The translations under genes and the position numbers were made by a program. Below the pieces are notes generated by a model, which worked only from the letters and a program-made list of their open reading frames with translations, was not told the origin of the DNA and did no database searches. From contig JANPER010000246.1 in the NCBI GenBank assembly GCA_031423015.1, positions 62,001 to 126,000 of the forward strand: a stretch of 64,000 nucleotides of DNA, written 5' to 3'. Of this stretch, positions 17,926 through 28,626 are shown piece after piece. Source of the stretch: DATGPD01 sp031423015 (lineage in GTDB: Bacteria; Planctomycetota; UBA1135; UBA2386). How positions within the stretch are numbered: position 1 is the first letter of the stretch; every line of letters begins with the position of its first letter.

Positions 17926-18018
17926 GGCATTTCCCCCTCGGCGACATCGACCGAGTGCACCAACGCCCCTGAGCTTGGCGGAGACCGGCGCTGCCACCGT
18001 GCGGTGGCCGCGGTCGCG

Positions 18019-19707
18019 CTACTCGAGCAGGTCGGCGGCGGCGGCCGGCAGCACCACCGCAAGTCCTTGGAAACGCAGGCCGCCCCGTCCATCCGCCACC
18101 ACCGCCGACAGGATCAGGTCGTCGGCGCGAAGGTCGACCGCGGCCTCGGGCACATCGATCCAGGTCGGCTCGGTGCCGTCGCCCACCACTTCGATCTCGC
18201 CGCCGTCGACGCGCGCGACGCGCAGTACGCGCGGTCGCTGCGCCGGTCCGACAGCGCTCACACTGAGCGCCGCACTCGCGCGCTGTAGACGCGGCAACGG
18301 TTCGATCAGCATGCTCTCGCACTGGCCGATCGGTTCGTCGAGGTCGTAGGCCTGCGTCTCGACCGCCCAGGCGTAGAACTCGCGCAGCACGGCGAAGCGC
18401 GCCCGCACTGCTGCCACGCGTTCCGCGCCGGGCGTTGCCAGGAAGACGCGCAGCAAGTCGCTGATCAGCTCTCGCGCCGGAATCGCCTCCAGATAGACGC
18501 CTGGCGTCGGCAGCTGACGCTGGTGCTCGGCAAAGCCGCGCAGCACCTGCGCCGGTGCACTGTCCTCGGCGTGCCCGCGCTCCCAGAGAAACTCAGCCAC
18601 CAGGGCGTCGAGGTCACCCTCGGCCGACGGGCCGAGGGGGTCATCGTCATCGTCCGACGCCTCGTCGTCGTCGCCCAGCATGCCCTCGACGTCGGCGAAC
18701 AGCGCCTCGAGGTCTTCGTGCGCCGCGAGGCCACGCTCGATCCGCGCGGCGATCGTGGCGCCCAGAGCCCCCGGTTGTAGCGTCGGCTCGGGTGCCGTGG
18801 GCGGCGCGCCCTGTGGGCTCGGCAGTGGGCTCAGCAGTGGGCTCGGGTGTGAACCGAGCGCGGGCGGCGGCACGAGCGCGCGTTCCTGCGTCCGAAGGCG
18901 ATGCTCGTTCCACAGCTCCAACATGGTGGTGCGCGACGCTTCGATGTCGACGTCGGTTTCGAACGCCAACGCTTCAAGCAGCGGACCGATCACGCCGCCC
19001 GGTCCGTCGGTCGCAGCCTCCAAGGCGGCGCTGATCTCAGCGGCCGAATAGTCCTTATCGCCGCCCTCGCGCAGCAGCGAGTCGAGCCGGGCCTCGATGC
19101 GCTCCGGCGGCACGCGGCGCGACTGCGTCGCCGACAACTCGCCGGTGGCCCGGAACATTACCGCCTCGATCTCCGCCTGCGACAGGCGACGGTCGATGCC
19201 GGTGCGCTGCAAGTCGCGCTGCAACGCGGCGACGACTTCTTGCCCCTGGCGCAAGATGGCGGCGACCGGCGACGGCGACACCGCGTCCAGCTCGGCCGGA
19301 TACACCCGGCCCACCACCACGTCCCCCGCCGCGAGTGGCGCATCGGTCGCCAGCTCGAAGGCTTCGCCTGTGATCGCATCCCGGGCGCGAATCTCGGGCG
19401 CGACGCTCTCGACGACGAACAGCCCGCACAAGCTCGCCTTCAGCGCGTCGCGGACGCCGTCCTGCAGGCCCCCCACCGCGTCGACCGGCGTCGCCCCGAG
19501 ATGTTCGCTCTCGCGCTCCAGCACGAACCACTCGGCGAACCGGCCCCTGGCGACCTCGCGCGGCGGCCCGTCGGGCACGTAGTCCGGCGCACCGCCAAAA
19601 AACTGGCGCTCCGCGCGCGCCATCTCGGTCGTCAAGCCTTGGTCAGTCTGCAGCTCGGCGATGATGTCGACGGTCGTGCGGTGCAGGCGGTCGGGAGCCA
19701 GGTCCAT
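18019..19707 (-). CDS. unknown protein with acidic linker
   Basis: A 562-aa protein not recognised as any known family. ATG 19707 was chosen; no signal peptide or membrane segment is visible. The N-terminal ~180 residues form a mixed alpha/beta domain (REVARGRFAEWFVLE, ALKASLCGLFVVES, AAGDVVVGRVYPAEL). A central helical part and a Pro/Ser-rich linker (SPLLSPLPSPQGAPP) follow. A short, strongly acidic stretch (GDDDEASDDDDDP) then precedes a C-terminal domain with helical and beta halves. It lies 93 bp upstream of the helical-repeat/DUF2325-like gene in the same orientation, so the two may share a transcript, and divergently from cvpA (97 bp). Confidence 0.65.
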   Translation of the reverse strand: MDLAPDRLHRTTVDIIAELQTDQGLTTEMARAERQFFGGAPDYVPDGPPREVARGRFAEWFVLERESEHLGATPVDAVGGLQDGVRDALKASLCGLFVVESVAPEIRARDAITGEAFELATDAPLAAGDVVVGRVYPAELDAVSPSPVAAILRQGQEVVAALQRDLQRTGIDRRLSQAEIEAVMFRATGELSATQSRRVPPERIEARLDSLLREGGDKDYSAAEISAALEAATDGPGGVIGPLLEALAFETDVDIEASRTTMLELWNEHRLRTQERALVPPPALGSHPSPLLSPLPSPQGAPPTAPEPTLQPGALGATIAARIERGLAAHEDLEALFADVEGMLGDDDEASDDDDDPLGPSAEGDLDALVAEFLWERGHAEDSAPAQVLRGFAEHQRQLPTPGVYLEAIPARELISDLLRVFLATPGAERVAAVRARFAVLREFYAWAVETQAYDLDEPIGQCESMLIEPLPRLQRASAALSVSAVGPAQRPRVLRVARVDGGEIEVVGDGTEPTWIDVPEAAVDLRADDLILSAVVADGRGGLRFQGLAVVLPAAAADLLE

Positions 19708-19804
19708 AGAGACGCGCACGGTAAGCCCACACGATCTTGCCGCCAACGTTCCCTCGCCGCCTGGTTTGCGGATAATGCGGCCCCGGCGACGAACCCGGGT
19801 TCGC

Positions 19805-20428
19805 ATGCAGGATCTCGACCGACTCTGGACGCACCTGATCGCCGGCCTCGGCTGGGTCGACCTGTCGGCGCTCACGGTGGTCGCGCTCTTCTTCCTGCTG
19901 GGACTGTTGCGCGGGTTGGTCTGGCAGATTGGCCGGGGCGTCGCCCTCTTTGGCGCCTTTGGCCTCGCGGCGCGCCTGGGCCCCGGTCTCGCGGAGCACG
20001 TGTTCGGCAGCGCGACGGTGACGCACGCCCATGTGTATCTGTCGTACGTCGTCGTGTTCCTGCTGGGTTTCTGGCTCTTGTCGATGCTCGCCCGCACTGT
20101 GCAGGCGATGGTCCGCCGGGCCGGACTCGGCGTGTTCGATCGACTGGGCGGCGCGCTGTTCGGCGTGCTCACCGGGAGTGCCGTGGTCATCGGCTTGCTC
20201 ACGGTCGTGCTGATGTTCGGCCAGCGTTTCCAGGTCTACACGAGCGTGCAGGAGTCCAAGGCCATCGGCCTCGGCCGCGGCGCGCTCGCGATGCTAGGCG
20301 ACCTCGTGCCAGAGCCCCTGCAAGCGGCGTTCACGCCGCCACCTCGCGCCGCCGTGGCCGCCGAACCCCAGCGCGTCGACACGCCGGCCCTCGACCGCTT
20401 GCTGCGCGACGTCGCTCAGCATCGCTGA
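19805..20428 (+). CDS. CvpA-family membrane protein
   Basis: A 207-aa integral membrane protein with four predicted helices at about 17-34, 40-58, 72-92 and 112-133, followed by a cytosolic tail rich in Pro/Ala. The topology and the segment LLRGLVWQIGRGVALFGAFGLA match the CvpA (colicin V production) family. That family has been linked to envelope homeostasis and to secretion of small peptides, but no molecular reaction is known. Start ATG 19805; the frame is open upstream but codes nothing CvpA-like. It is followed by thiC after 111 bp, with no shared pathway evident. Confidence 0.8.
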   Translation: MQDLDRLWTHLIAGLGWVDLSALTVVALFFLLGLLRGLVWQIGRGVALFGAFGLAARLGPGLAEHVFGSATVTHAHVYLSYVVVFLLGFWLLSMLARTVQAMVRRAGLGVFDRLGGALFGVLTGSAVVIGLLTVVLMFGQRFQVYTSVQESKAIGLGRGALAMLGDLVPEPLQAAFTPPPRAAVAAEPQRVDTPALDRLLRDVAQHR

Positions 20429-20539
20429 GCTTCTACTGCCGCGAAGCGTCGCCTGCGCTTGCGCCGCGACGCTCGGTCGCAGACAGTACCGCGCTGCCGT
20501 TCGCCGCGAGCTTCTCGCTGCGCTCGGTTTGCTCCCGCC

Positions 20540-22159
<1,620 letters not shown>

Positions 22160-22182
22160 CCGAGGTCACCCGGCGCGCGCGG

Positions 22183-22842
22183 CTACGGGCTGCGGCGGTG
22201 CCGCACGATCTCGCCCTCGACAAGGAAGATCACGTCCTCGGCGATGTTGGTGCACTGATCGGCGATGCGTTCGAGATTGCGCGACGCCGACAGCATGTTG
22301 ATGGCGGCCTCGATCGCCGGCGGGTTCGCCTGCGCCATCGACTGCATTTCGCGGAACATCTGGCGGTGCACTTGGTCGACCACATCGTCGGCGGTCAGCA
22401 CACGCCGCGCCAGTTTGACGTCCGAGTGCACGAGCGCGTCCAGGGCGTCGCGCACCATGCGCCGCACGGTTTCGACCATGCTGCGAAACTCGGGCGGCAC
22501 ACGCACCGGATCGTGCTTCAGCAGGTCGGCGGCCCGCTCGGCGATGTTGCCGGCGAGGTCACCCATGCGCTCGAGGTCGTTGTTCACCTTGAGCACCATG
22601 ATGATGTAGCGCAGGTCGCTGGCGACGGGCTGATGCAGCGCGAGGATCTTGAGGCACTCCTCCTCCACCATCACCTCGCGGGCGTCGATGGCGTCGTCGC
22701 CGTGCATGACTTCGGCAGCCAACTCGGGGCGCCGTTCGAGCAACGCGGTGGTCGCCTTCAAGATTGCGCCTTCCACCATCGACCCCACGAGGAGGATCTG
22801 CTTCTTGAGGTGGTCCAGATCGCGGAGGAGGTGCTTTGTCAT
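22183..22842 (-). CDS. phoU: phosphate transport system regulator PhoU
   Basis: A 219-aa all-helical protein with two PhoU repeats, each a three-helix bundle carrying a metal-binding E/D-x3-D type helix (MVEEECLKILALHQP, NDLERMGDLAGNIAE; then NLERIADQCTNIAED). PhoU relays the state of the Pst transporter to the PhoR kinase and prevents excess phosphate uptake. It is the last gene of the minus-strand phoB-phoR-phoU block, 17 bp after the phoR stop, so it is probably co-transcribed with the kinase rather than with pstB as in enterobacteria. Confidence 0.97.
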   Translation of the reverse strand: MTKHLLRDLDHLKKQILLVGSMVEGAILKATTALLERRPELAAEVMHGDDAIDAREVMVEEECLKILALHQPVASDLRYIIMVLKVNNDLERMGDLAGNIAERAADLLKHDPVRVPPEFRSMVETVRRMVRDALDALVHSDVKLARRVLTADDVVDQVHRQMFREMQSMAQANPPAIEAAINMLSASRNLERIADQCTNIAEDVIFLVEGEIVRHRRSP

Positions 22843-22859
22843 CGAATGTTGCGGGCGGC

Positions 22860-24668
22860 TCAGGACACCATGCGGTGCTCGCCCGTCGGCAAGGCGAGCG
22901 GAATTTTGACGTTGAAGGCGCTGCCGCTACCCGGCCAGCTCTGCACCGTGACGCTGCCGCCGTGCGACAGCACAACGTGCTTGACGATGGCGAGGCCGAG
23001 CCCGGTCCCCCCGAGTTCGCGCGATCTCGCTTTGTCGACCCGATAGAAGCGCTCGAAGATGCGGTCGAGGTGCTGCGCCGCGATGCCGATGCCGGTATCG
23101 CGCACGGTGATCACCGCTTCGCCGGCCCGCGTCTGGATGCTCACCGCGATCTCGCCGCCCTCGGGCGTGTAGCGGATGGCGTTGCCGAGCAGGTTGTCGA
23201 CGACTTGACGCAACGACTCTGGCTCACCGTTGACGGTGACCGCATCTTGCGGGATCGCCACGTGCAGGCGCAGGCGCTTGTGCTGCGCCGCCGCCACCAA
23301 CTGTTGGCAAGAGTCGTGCACTGGTCGACGCAGGTCGATGGGCTGATGGTCCTCGTTGCCCTTGGATGACTCGATGCGAGCCAGCACCAGGAGATCGCTC
23401 ACCAGGTTGGCAAGGCGATCGGCTTGCCGCTGGATCCTCTCGAGAAAGCGCCCGCGGGTCTCCGCCGGCATCGCGGCGTCGTCCACCATCGTGTCGATCA
23501 TGCCCTTGATGGCGGTGAGCGGCGTCTTCAGCTCGTGGCTCACGTTGGCGACGAAGTCGCGGCGCACGGCTTCCAGGCGACGTAGGTCGGTCACGTCGTG
23601 CAACACCAGGACGGCACCGAGCACCGCGCCATCGCGGTCGCGCAGCGGCGCGCCTTCGATCTGCAACACCCGCGACCCCTCGGCTTTCTGGATGAACAGC
23701 TCACAACTGGCCTTCTCGCCGTTCTGCATGATCGCCGTCACCAGCTCGTGCAACTCGGGGATGCGAGTCAGCTCGAGCAACGGCTGACCGACCAGGTTGG
23801 CTTCCGATACCCCCAGCATGTCCACGGCCGCTGCGTTCATGTGCAGCACGCGTTCTTCGGCATCGACGCCAGCCACGCCTTCCACCATGCTGCCGATGAT
23901 CGCCGACAGCTTGGCGCGCTCCCGGCGCATCTCCTCCACGCGCACTTGCAGGCGATCGGCCATCGTGTTGAGCGCGCGGCCGAGGGCAGCGAACTCGTCG
24001 TCGGTGCCCAGCGATGCCCTGGCGTGGTCTTGGCCCTGCGCCATCGCCTCGGCAACCTGCTGCAGGTGAGTGACCGGTCGCACGATGCCGCGCGCCAACA
24101 GGCACGCCATCAGGGCTGCGACCGCCACCGCGATCGCCGCGGCGACCAGGAGCTGCTGGCGGTTGGCGGCGATCACGCTCTCGAACGCCGCGATCGGGCG
24201 CGCCACCCGCACGAACCCTACCAAGGTGCCGTCACCGCTGCGGACCGCGCGCGCCTGGTAGATCAGTTCGTCGCCCACCGAGGTGCTGTACCGGCGTGCG
24301 CTGCCGGCGCCGTCGCGCGTCGCGGCCACCACCTCGGGTCGCTGCAGGTGATTCTCCAGTCGATCCGGATCCGCGCCGGAGTCAGCGACCACGCGCCCGC
24401 GCACGTCGAGCACCGTGTAGCGCGTCGCATTCTGCTGACCGAGCCGACGTAGACCTTCCTGGAGAGCGGGCTCGTCGGCCGTACCAAACAACGTGTTCGC
24501 TGCCACGGCTTCCAGCAGCACCGCGTGCTCACACAATTCGCGCTCGAGGATCGCACTCGCCCCTCGCACCAGGGAGCGATCATCGAGGAAGCTCACGACC
24601 AGCGCCGCCGACAGGCCGACGCCGAGCATGCTCCACAGGAGCCGGGATAGCAGGGAGCGTCGGCGCAT
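22860..24668 (-). CDS. phoR: phosphate-regulon sensor histidine kinase PhoR
   Basis: A 602-aa membrane sensor kinase. The N-terminal membrane helix (LLWSMLGVGLSAALVVSF) is followed by a ~150-residue periplasmic part, a second helix (AAAIAVAVAALMACLLA), HAMP, a PAS domain (GVAGVDAEERVLHMN) and HisKA (NVSHELKTPLTAIKG, phospho-accepting His). The ATPase domain has N-box NLLGNAIRYTPEGG, G1 DTGIGIA and G2 GTGLGLAIVKH. ATG 24668 gives the membrane helix at once and leaves one base from the phoB stop. A large extracytoplasmic domain is unusual for E. coli PhoR but normal for the Bacillus/actinobacterial type. It phosphorylates PhoB when phosphate is scarce. Confidence 0.95.
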   Translation of the reverse strand: MRRRSLLSRLLWSMLGVGLSAALVVSFLDDRSLVRGASAILERELCEHAVLLEAVAANTLFGTADEPALQEGLRRLGQQNATRYTVLDVRGRVVADSGADPDRLENHLQRPEVVAATRDGAGSARRYSTSVGDELIYQARAVRSGDGTLVGFVRVARPIAAFESVIAANRQQLLVAAAIAVAVAALMACLLARGIVRPVTHLQQVAEAMAQGQDHARASLGTDDEFAALGRALNTMADRLQVRVEEMRRERAKLSAIIGSMVEGVAGVDAEERVLHMNAAAVDMLGVSEANLVGQPLLELTRIPELHELVTAIMQNGEKASCELFIQKAEGSRVLQIEGAPLRDRDGAVLGAVLVLHDVTDLRRLEAVRRDFVANVSHELKTPLTAIKGMIDTMVDDAAMPAETRGRFLERIQRQADRLANLVSDLLVLARIESSKGNEDHQPIDLRRPVHDSCQQLVAAAQHKRLRLHVAIPQDAVTVNGEPESLRQVVDNLLGNAIRYTPEGGEIAVSIQTRAGEAVITVRDTGIGIAAQHLDRIFERFYRVDKARSRELGGTGLGLAIVKHVVLSHGGSVTVQSWPGSGSAFNVKIPLALPTGEHRMVS

Positions 24669-24669
24669 G

Positions 24670-25410
24670 TCAGTCGGCGTTGACCGCGTCCTTGAAACGG
24701 TAGCCGATGCCGCGCACGGTCTCGATGGCGTCGCGCAGGTCGCCAAGCTTGTGGCGCACCGAACGGATATGGACGTCGACGTTGCGGTCGGTGACCACAG
24801 CGTCTTCGCCGATCACGCGGCTCAGCAGATGTCCGCGCGTGAAGACGCGGCCTGGATGTCCCGCCAAGAAGTGTAGGAGGCGCAGCTCGGTCGGCGTGAA
24901 CGTCACCGCCGCTCCGCGCACCAGCACCTCATGCCGCGCCGTGTCGATGACGATGTCGCCGCGCACCACGCGTGGGCCGCTGGTCTCGGTTCGCAGCGGC
25001 CCGCGCCGCAGCACGGCCTGCACGCGGGCGATCAGCTCCTTGGGGCGAAACGGCTTGGTGACGTAGTCGTCGGCGCCTACCCCGAGCCCGAGGATCACGT
25101 CCGTCTCCTCCGACTTGGCAGTCAGGATGATGACCGGAGTCGTGCGGGTCAGCGGGTCGCGCTTCAGCTCGCGGCACACCTCGAGCCCATCCATTCCCGG
25201 CAACATCAGATCGAGCACAACCAGATCGGGGTTGTCCTTCTTGGCTTGCTGCAACCCCTGCTCGCCGTCGAGTGACCCGGTCACGCGGTAGCCCTCGCGC
25301 CGCAGGTTGTATTCGATGACTTCGAGGATGTCGGCCTCGTCCTCGATGACCAGGATCTTCTCGCGTCGACGGGTGGTGCTCAAGCCTCGGTGACCTGTAA
25401 AGATTTGCAC
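24670..25410 (-). CDS. phoB: phosphate-regulon response regulator PhoB
   Basis: OmpR/PhoB-class transcription factor. Receiver domain with acidic pocket VIEDEAD, phospho-acceptor Asp in LVVLDLMLPGMDG, Thr in ILTAK and Lys in TKPF. The C-terminal winged helix ends GYRFKDAV, with recognition helix NVDVHIRSVRHKLG. 246 aa if GTG 25410 is used. A plausible -10 (TATGAA on the minus strand, about 25416-25421) sits just upstream. The transcript may therefore be leaderless at 25410, or translation may begin at the in-frame TTG 25383. It lies directly downstream of a TTCA repeat array, consistent with autoregulation. Confidence 0.95.
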   Translation of the reverse strand: MQIFTGHRGLSTTRRREKILVIEDEADILEVIEYNLRREGYRVTGSLDGEQGLQQAKKDNPDLVVLDLMLPGMDGLEVCRELKRDPLTRTTPVIILTAKSEETDVILGLGVGADDYVTKPFRPKELIARVQAVLRRGPLRTETSGPRVVRGDIVIDTARHEVLVRGAAVTFTPTELRLLHFLAGHPGRVFTRGHLLSRVIGEDAVVTDRNVDVHIRSVRHKLGDLRDAIETVRGIGYRFKDAVNAD

Positions 25411-25432
25411 GAAGTCTTCATAGAACTACTCA

Positions 25433-25533
25433 TGAAGGAGATGTGAACGCGACGTGAAAGGAGCCGTGAAGAGCGCGCCGGCCTGCGGCCGCCGTCTTCA
25501 CGTGTTCTTCATCCTAAGGTGATTAGCCCTTCA
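25433..25533. promoter_or_regulatory. two divergent Pho-box arrays
   Basis: Between phoB and pstS two sets of TTCA repeats point away from each other. Facing phoB (minus strand) four copies, TTCAC/TTCAC/TTCAC/TTCAT, lie at plus-strand TGAA positions 25433, 25444, 25455 and 25467, spaced 11, 11 and 12 bp. Facing pstS (plus strand) three copies lie at 25497, 25508 and 25530, spaced 11 and 22 bp, with a degenerate unit at 25519. Eleven-base direct repeats are the known layout of PhoB/PhoP binding sites, and the unit resembles the GTTCAC unit described for actinobacterial PhoP. Binding itself is inferred. Confidence 0.75.
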
Positions 25534-25632
25534 CGCCCACCGCTAGGGTTCCCGCCGTCTCGATAAGGATCTCAACGCGCCATGTCGGTGCATCCGAGAT
25601 TCAAAATGTGGTCGAGGACGAGGCTCTTGAAC

Positions 25633-26736
25633 ATGCAACTGATCGAAACTCAACGCAGGCGATGCCTGCTATCCAATCACCTCGCTTTCTGCGGCGCGGC
25701 CTTCTTGGCTGCGGTCACCGTGGCCCCGCGCGCTCTCGGAGCGCAGGCGCCGACGGTGCACATCGACGGCTCGAGCACCGTGTTCCCCGTCGCCGAGGCG
25801 GTCGCCGAGGAGTTCCAGAAGGCCAAGAAGGGCGCCATCCGGGTCACGGTTGGAGTCTCCGGTACGGGAGGCGGCTTCAAGAAGTTCGCGCGCGGCGAAA
25901 CCGACATCTCGAACGCGTCGCGGCCGATCTCCAAGGAGGAGATGAAGGCCTGCAAGACAAGCGGCATCGAGTACATCGAGCTGCCGATCTGCTTCGATGC
26001 GCTCACCGTGGCGGTGAACCCCAAGAACGACTGGGTCACGTCGATGACGGTCGAAGAGCTGAAGAAGATCTGGGAGCCTGCCGCGCAGGGCAAGATCACG
26101 CACTGGAATCAGATCCGCACCGAGTGGCCGAACGAGAAGTTCGTGCTGTTTGGCGCCGGCTCCGACTCGGGCACGTTCGATTACTTCACCGAGGCCGTGT
26201 GCGGCAAAGCCAAGGCCAGCCGCGGCGACTTCACCGCCAGCGAAGACGACAACGTCCTGGTGCAAGGCATCGAAGGCAACAAGTACGCGCTCGGTTACAT
26301 CCCGTTCGCCTACTACGCCCCGCACCAAGACAAGATGAAGGCGGTCGCGATCGAGTGGAACAAGAACGCGGTCAAGACGCCGGTGCTGCCCAGCATGGAG
26401 AACGTGTTGAAGGGCATCTACAACCCGCTCTCGCGGCCGCTGTTCATCTACGTCAGCCGGAAGGCTGCCGACAAGCCAGAGGTGAAGGCGTTCGTCGAGT
26501 TCTTCTTGCAGGAGGGTGCGACGCTGGTCAAGGAAGTGAAGTATCTGCCGCTGCAGGCCACCGCCTATGCGACCACGCTGGAGCGGTTTCAGAAGCGCGT
26601 CATCGGCACCGCCTTTGGTGGCGTGCCGGAGGTTGGCGTCGCGGTGGAAGACTTGCTGCGCCGCACGCCGGTGACCGAACTGAAGGACGAACCAGTCAAG
26701 TCGACACCGGCCGCGGCGCCTGGCTCAGGCAAGTGA
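25633..26736 (+). CDS. pstS: phosphate ABC transporter substrate-binding protein PstS
   Basis: Periplasmic phosphate receptor of the PstSCAB importer. 367 aa from ATG 25633, preferred because it gives an ordinary signal peptide (LAFCGAAFLAAVTVAPRALGAQA) with GAGG about 9 bases upstream; ATG 25582 in frame would add 17 residues. Phosphate-contact stretches are DGSSTVFPVAEA, SGTGGGFKKFARGE with SNASRPI, and GAGSDSGTFDYF. No lipobox cysteine lies at the cleavage site, so it is a soluble rather than lipid-anchored form. It is the first gene of the pst operon, behind the Pho-box array. Confidence 0.96.
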   Translation: MQLIETQRRRCLLSNHLAFCGAAFLAAVTVAPRALGAQAPTVHIDGSSTVFPVAEAVAEEFQKAKKGAIRVTVGVSGTGGGFKKFARGETDISNASRPISKEEMKACKTSGIEYIELPICFDALTVAVNPKNDWVTSMTVEELKKIWEPAAQGKITHWNQIRTEWPNEKFVLFGAGSDSGTFDYFTEAVCGKAKASRGDFTASEDDNVLVQGIEGNKYALGYIPFAYYAPHQDKMKAVAIEWNKNAVKTPVLPSMENVLKGIYNPLSRPLFIYVSRKAADKPEVKAFVEFFLQEGATLVKEVKYLPLQATAYATTLERFQKRVIGTAFGGVPEVGVAVEDLLRRTPVTELKDEPVKSTPAAAPGSGK

Positions 26737-26780
26737 CGTTGCGCGTGGGCACCTGACCCACCCCTCTTTCTGCCGCCTGC

Positions 26781-27716
26781 ATGACCACTTCGCTCGCCAT
26801 CCAACGAGAGCCCGCCGCGCTGGTCGCGGCGCGGCGTCGTTGGCGTGTGGTCACCGACCGTGGCTGGGCCTTCGTGCTGTGCCTGGCCGCGCTGTCGTCG
26901 ATCGCGATCACGCTCGGCATCGTGGTCGTTCTGGTGGTCGAGTCGGCGGAGTTCTTTGCCCACGTCGGCATCGTGCCGTTCGTCACCGACACGATGTGGA
27001 CGCCGTTGTTCGCCAGCCCCCGCTACGGCATCTGGCCTCTGGTGAGCGGCACGCTCGTCACGACGGTCGTCGCGCTCTTGGTCGCCATGCCGATCGGCAC
27101 AGTGATCGCGATCTACCTGAGCGAGTATGCGCCGCACTGGCTGCGCGAGGTCTTGAAGCCCACGCTGGAGCTGCTCAGCGCGGTGCCGACGGTCGTCTAC
27201 GGCTACTTCGCCCTGACGTTTGTGATCCCCTTGCTGCAGGAGGTCATCCCGGGGTTGCCGTCGTTCAACATGCTCGGCGCGGGGATCGTCATGGGCATCA
27301 TGATCATCCCCTACGTCAGCTCGTTGAGCGAGGACGCCATGCGCGCGGTCCCCATGCTGCTCCGCGAAGGCGCCTACGCCATGGGGGCCAACAAGATCCT
27401 CACGGCGCTCAAGGTCGTGTATCCCGCGGCGCTGTCGGGCATCGGCGCGTCGTATGTCCTCGGTATCTCGCGCGCGGTCGGCGAAACCATGATCGTTGCC
27501 ATCGCCGCCGGCTTGCAGCCGAAGCTGACGTGGAACCCGACCGAACCGGCGGCCACGATCACCGCGTTCATCGTGCAGGTGAGTCAAGGCGACCTGCCGC
27601 ACGACAGCATCGGCTATCAGTCGATCTTTGCCGCCGGCAGCGTGCTGTTCGCGATGACGCTCGGGTTCAACATCCTGGGGTACCGGTTGCGCAAGCGCTT
27701 CCGTGAGGCGTACTGA
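26781..27716 (+). CDS. pstC: phosphate ABC transporter permease PstC
   Basis: A 311-aa inner-membrane permease with about six hydrophobic helices. The cytoplasmic coupling loop (EAA motif region) reads EGAYAMGANKILTALKVVYPAALSGIG and contacts the PstB ATPase. The segment YIWPLVSGTL-like (GIWPLVSGTLVTTVVALL) starts the conserved permease domain. Starts at ATG 26781, 44 bp after pstS. The stop lies inside the beginning of pstA if GTG 27703 is its start, indicating tight coupling. Confidence 0.95.
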   Translation: MTTSLAIQREPAALVAARRRWRVVTDRGWAFVLCLAALSSIAITLGIVVVLVVESAEFFAHVGIVPFVTDTMWTPLFASPRYGIWPLVSGTLVTTVVALLVAMPIGTVIAIYLSEYAPHWLREVLKPTLELLSAVPTVVYGYFALTFVIPLLQEVIPGLPSFNMLGAGIVMGIMIIPYVSSLSEDAMRAVPMLLREGAYAMGANKILTALKVVYPAALSGIGASYVLGISRAVGETMIVAIAAGLQPKLTWNPTEPAATITAFIVQVSQGDLPHDSIGYQSIFAAGSVLFAMTLGFNILGYRLRKRFREAY

Positions 27717-28626
27717 AGTGCGCGACATCCAGCAGACGTTGGTTCTGAGGCGGCGACAGGACGTGGTCTTCAACGCCCTCGGCATCCTGTGCACGCTTTT
27801 CGGCGTGGTCAGTCTGGGTGCTCTGCTGGTCGACTTGCTGATCGATGGCCTTCTGCGCGTCGACTGGGGCTTCTTCACGTCGTATGCCTCGCGCTTCGCG
27901 GCGAAAGCCGGCATCAAGGCGCCGTTGGTCGGCTCCCTGCTGGTGATGCTGGTGACCGCGCTGGTGGCCGTGCCGCTGGGCGTCGCCGCCGGCCTCTACC
28001 TGGAAGAGTACGCGCGCAAGAACCGTTGGACGACCATCATCGAGGTGAACATCTCCAACCTGGCTGGCGTCCCCTCGGTGATCTACGGCCTGATGGCGTT
28101 GGGCGTCTTCGTTTACGCCTGCGGCTTTGGCCAGAGCATCCTGACTGCCGGCCTCACGTTGGCTGCGCTGATTCTACCGATTGTGATCGTCGCAACCCGC
28201 GAGGCGTTGCGCGCGATCCCACGCTCGATCCGCGAGGCCTCCTACGCTTTGGGCGCGACCAAGTGGGAGACCGTGCGCCACCATCTGCTTCCTTACTCTC
28301 TGGGCGGCGTCGCGACGGGCGTGATCATCGGCATGTCGCGGGCGATCGGCGAGACCGCGCCCTTGGTCACCATCGGCGCCCTGGGCTACATCGCGTTCAT
28401 TCCAGAATCACCGATCAAGAGCGAGTTCCCGTTCGTGTCATTCGCGTGGCTCGACTCCCCCTTCACGGTTCTTCCGATGCAGATGTTCAACTGGGTGTCG
28501 CGCCCAGATTCGGCGTTCCACACCAACGCGGCGGCCACGGGCATCGTCCTGATCGCCATCACGTTGAGCATGAACGCGGTGGCGATCGCGGTGCGATACC
28601 GTATGCGGAGGCGTATCAAATGGTGA
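27703..28626 (+). CDS. pstA: phosphate ABC transporter permease PstA
   Basis: A 307-aa second permease of the Pst complex with about six hydrophobic segments. The coupling loop is EASYALGATKWETVRHHLLPYSLGG, and SRAIGETAPL is characteristic of PstA. GTG 27703 overlaps pstC by 14 bases; GTG 27718, two bases after the pstC stop, is an equally possible start that shortens it by five residues. The 3' end overlaps pstB (ATGGTGA), so all four pst genes are one operon. Confidence 0.95.
   Translation: MRRTEVRDIQQTLVLRRRQDVVFNALGILCTLFGVVSLGALLVDLLIDGLLRVDWGFFTSYASRFAAKAGIKAPLVGSLLVMLVTALVAVPLGVAAGLYLEEYARKNRWTTIIEVNISNLAGVPSVIYGLMALGVFVYACGFGQSILTAGLTLAALILPIVIVATREALRAIPRSIREASYALGATKWETVRHHLLPYSLGGVATGVIIGMSRAIGETAPLVTIGALGYIAFIPESPIKSEFPFVSFAWLDSPFTVLPMQMFNWVSRPDSAFHTNAAATGIVLIAITLSMNAVAIAVRYRMRRRIKW

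Noticed and set aside
20429..20539. TPP riboswitch before thiC
   Set aside because: The conserved GCTGAGA and GAACCTGA cores are not present.
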